A stretch of 64,000 nt of DNA, taken from contig CM020507.1 in NCBI GenBank assembly GCA_009823395.1, positions 8,438,501-8,502,500 on the forward strand. Direction: 5' to 3'. Source of the stretch: Thamnaconus septentrionalis. Taxonomy: Eukaryota > Chordata > Actinopteri > Tetraodontiformes > Monacanthidae. Positions within the stretch are counted from its first letter, which is position 1. Each line of letters starts with the position of its first letter. The position numbers were made by a program, and so were the translations under genes. Shown in pieces: positions 61,057 through 64,000 of the stretch. The notes below the pieces were generated by a model that saw nothing but the letters and a program-made list of their open reading frames with translations, ran no database searches and was not told the origin of the DNA.

Positions 61057-63011
61057 GGAATCACAATTGGCTTTAATCACCAGTTTTGTACAGCAAACAA
61101 CACATTTGACTCAGGATAGGTTGATTTACAATACAGATTCCAGGAACCTAGAATAGGGAATAAGGAAAAATAGAACCTAGTAAATAAACGATAATAATAA
61201 AATTACATCTATAGTAAAAAGTCTGGACTGAGTGATCATGTCACCATATTCATCACAGGACCAGGAACACAATTTGGATTATTTTCTACAACAGTAATGC
61301 TCACATATTATTTTGGAAAATATTAAATATTCAAGGCTAAGAAATTAGTTTTTGCATTTGGAACTAGTTAACACTTGTCACAATCTGACCTATATTATTG
61401 TGCTAACAGTTCTAAGACCATTCGCAAGTAAAAATGAAACATAATGTCTCTGTCGTTGAGACTATTCTGGTTACAGAGATGTTTATTCCAAATGTTGCAG
61501 CATCTTAAACCTTATTCATTTGCGTGACAAGTTTATCTATACACATGACTGTGACGTGTCTGCCACTGAGCTCATAAATTACGTTTGCTCATGCAGTTTG
61601 TACATTGATGGCCAAAGGTCAAATCGTATTCTCCAAATGAGGAAATCTGTATTTTAGAAGTGCTGACGTGACACCGTTTAAAGTGAGGACATGTGAATGT
61701 CTGGCAGGAAGTGGCCGCATGTACCAAGGATTTTCACGTTGTCCTCAAATAAGCGGTTTCGGAGTGTGATTCAAAAAATCTCATTTCACCTTTTCAAAAA
61801 GGGTGGCAGCGAAATTTAAATCTGCTACAACGCAGTTTCCCTTTCTTGATGCTAGCCGGAACCAGAGATGGGTGAGCTAAACGGGATAATTAGCCAGGAG
61901 GAGTTCTACAGCCCTCAGATATTAGATGTTGCGGATACGATGGTAATTCAAGGGTTGGTAATGGCGATGCAGAGGGTGGAGGAAGAATAGAGGCCATCAG
62001 GATGGGACGACGCAAGAACAAAGAACTCTTGGTGCGTTTGATTAAACACGGTTTCCTCAGTCAAAACCCAGATGGCTAATTGAGCCCGTTTGACATCAAC
62101 TCCTTTCTTTTCCGCCTCTTGGAAGCTGGAGAAACGGCGCCCGTGGGTCTTTTGGGCGCCGCCGACGTCTCTCTCGGCCGTGCAGCTTATTTCATGAAAG
62201 CTAATCAGCGCACGTAAAATGCTGCAGAGGCTCTCAGAATGTAGCACGCCCGTGTCGGAGGGCGTGGCGGCGGCGGCTGCACGGAGGGAGGACTGTTGCT
62301 CAATTTGGTTTTCTTCTCACATCTCAAAGAGAGCAGCATTGCTATCACAAGATATTTCATCTGCTGCCAAGCTGTGGATGTCTCCGTTTGTTTCCCCGCT
62401 GACCCCATAGAGGATGAACTCCATAAAAAATAAAAAAAAATCTGCTGGAAGTGAAGTAAGCGAAAGCTATTTTCTTTGCTTTGTATTCACAAGGATACAT
62501 GACTTGAGGCCTTTTTTCTCAAAATGTAACTTTTTAAAAAAAAATATTATTAGTGTGCTAATCCAGCAGTTTAGGACACTTTCATTCAATGAACCCTCTT
62601 GACTTTTGCAATAATAGTTTTGCTTCAAGCACTTGAAGAAAGTGCTCGTTGTCATTGCACCTCGCGTTTGCAGAGCCCTGTCACCTTTCTCAGGAAAAGA
62701 AACCACACACGGAAAATCACATCAGGCCCACGTGACTTCCTGCGTCGCGTCTGTCGTCGATGGCACCCGTTCACACGGGCCAGCGAGCCGAATACAGCGC
62801 CGCACGTGGCAGGCTGCCACACGGCTCGCCACCCATTGATTTATTCACTTATTTATCCCTGCAGCTGTCACCGAGAGAGCGAGATCATTAAAACAAAAAC
62901 TGACGTTCTTTGCGGTTGCTGCAGCGTACTGCCGGCATGTGATGACACGCTGGAGGAAGAGGAAGAGGAGGGTGTCGCGATGGAACTATTGATGTGCGAC
63001 AAGGATCGAGA

Positions 63012-63051
63012 GCTCACGTCCCATCAGACGCTGATGTGATGGGACGTGAGC
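63012..63051. repeat. Perfect 15-bp inverted repeat with 10-base loop
   Basis: GCTCACGTCCCATCA at 63012-63026 is exactly reverse-complementary to 63037-63051. Confidence 0.9.
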
Positions 63052-63865
63052 ACATGGATCCAAAATGATCCTGTTGCACGTGTGGTGGGCAGGAGGACCA
63101 ACGGGTAGGTCAGGCTGCTGGAGTCAGACGCAGCAGGATGGATATTTGTATGTTTGCTGGTTTGCTTAAATATCCTAATAACATGCAAACTACAAAGTCC
63201 CAGTAAATTAAATGACTAATGATTTCTACTTTACAGACGACAAAATATACTGAAAAACAAAAATATCTCTGACTTTAGCCTCACGTGCCGAATGTGCATT
63301 ATATTTTATTCCCCCCTTGTTCAAACTGTTTACATAATTCCCATGTTTTTCTAACAGCTGATTGGTCGAGATCAGTGTTGTTTGAACTGCCTTCACGTCC
63401 GTCTCCAGAACGACGGCGGCAGCTCGGCAGCTCGTTATCCGTGTCTCACCGAGAGTTCTTTGACAAGCGAGACGACAACAAGACGAAGGTTGGGCTGCTG
63501 TTGAGGTGACAGAAAAAAACCCCCGAACTGTCCCACAGTCGCCTCAGAAGACACCTGGAGGCAGCTGACGGAACTGTACCATCAGGTGGAAACTAAACCA
63601 ACTTTTCTCCATTTCTTCTCCAGTGCCACAAATCATTGGTCTCGCCTTCAGCCTTGTAACGACATGAACTGGCTGCACTTGGTTGCTACACAGTGAGAAC
63701 CGGCGACCCCTCCTTGGCCCGGCTGCTGTCACTTAGCGTGTCGGTTGTTTCTGCCACTTCTGCTTTGCAGCGGCTCCCCAATGGTTGTGTGAGCAGGGGA
63801 AGTGGCCCTTTCCCTGCTTGTTTCTGCTTGTTTATTGTGATTAGAGCTATAAACGAAACTCTGAT

Positions 63866-63910
63866 GGGGAGGGGACGAGGAGGGGACGAGGAGGGGACGA
63901 GGAGGGGAGG
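63866..63910. repeat. 12-bp G-rich minisatellite
   Basis: Three to four tandem copies of GGGGACGAGGAG. The G-runs could support a G-quadruplex on this strand. Confidence 0.85.
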
Positions 63911-63950
63911 GTGCAGAGCGGCGCACAGAGACAAGAAAACACGGTTTTCA

Positions 63951-63952
<2 letters not shown>

Positions 63953-63987
<35 letters not shown>
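63953..63987. repeat. (GT)n microsatellite
   Basis: GT units near the right end of the window. Confidence 0.95.
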
Positions 63988-63988
<1 letters not shown>

Positions 63989-64000
63989 TTGGAAAGCAGC

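Larger units (their letters stand above)
61057..64000. other. Downstream region, no gene seen
   Basis: No coding exon is recognised on either strand. The first part is AT-rich and could be the 3'UTR of a convergent minus-strand gene. A perfect hairpin (63012-63051), a minisatellite (63866-63910) and a (GT)n tract (63953-63987) are present. Confidence 0.45.

Noticed and set aside
63686..63934. Pro/Ser-rich minus-strand ORF
   Set aside because: Driven by the 12-bp G-rich minisatellite at 63866-63910.

Overview
The window is vertebrate nuclear DNA, most likely from a teleost fish. It holds intron-containing genes with GT-AG splice sites, many (CA)n, (TTA)n and (CT)n microsatellites, a tRNA-derived SINE, and remnants of hAT-like and mariner-like transposons of kinds common in fish. 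The species cannot be told from the sequence. I found no operon, phage, CRISPR array or other prokaryotic system.

Three protein-coding genes are supported, all on the + strand. (1) 1211-5534 is endothelial lipase (lipg): ten coding exons, 501 residues, with a secreted lipase's signal peptide, catalytic triad, lid and PLAT domain. (2) 31675-34051 is a seven-exon, 362-residue alpha/beta hydrolase of the isoprenylcysteine methylesterase-like (ICME-like) type with an N-terminal membrane anchor. (3) 35771-57601 is a ten-exon chondroitin sulfate proteoglycan 4 (NG2) gene of 2399 residues: two laminin-G domains, a long CSPG-repeat ectodomain, one membrane span and a C-terminal PDZ-binding tail. I rebuilt all three reading frames exon by exon, and every junction keeps phase.

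Between lipg and the hydrolase lies about 25 kb (6341-31545) with no gene I can recognise. It contains transposon remnants, a SINE, several perfect or near-perfect inverted repeats, an interstitial telomeric array inside a palindrome, a GC-rich promoter-like island (14330-15060), and one coding-looking minus-strand ORF (10220-10549). From 57602 to about 61009 is probable cspg4 3'UTR and downstream DNA. From 61057 to the end I see no coding exon, although minus-strand polyadenylation signals near 61035-61056 may mark a convergent gene that begins beyond the window.

The genes do not form one pathway. Lipg acts on HDL phospholipid at the vessel wall, the ICME-like enzyme is a membrane-anchored esterase, and cspg4 is a cell-surface proteoglycan of pericytes and glial progenitors in other vertebrates. 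I found no convincing new biological system. The most useful leads are the telomeric-repeat palindrome, the unexplained ORF at 10220-10549, the upstream-ATG-rich leader of the hydrolase, the apparent loss of the human chondroitin sulfate attachment site in cspg4, and the lipg terminal-exon arrangement.
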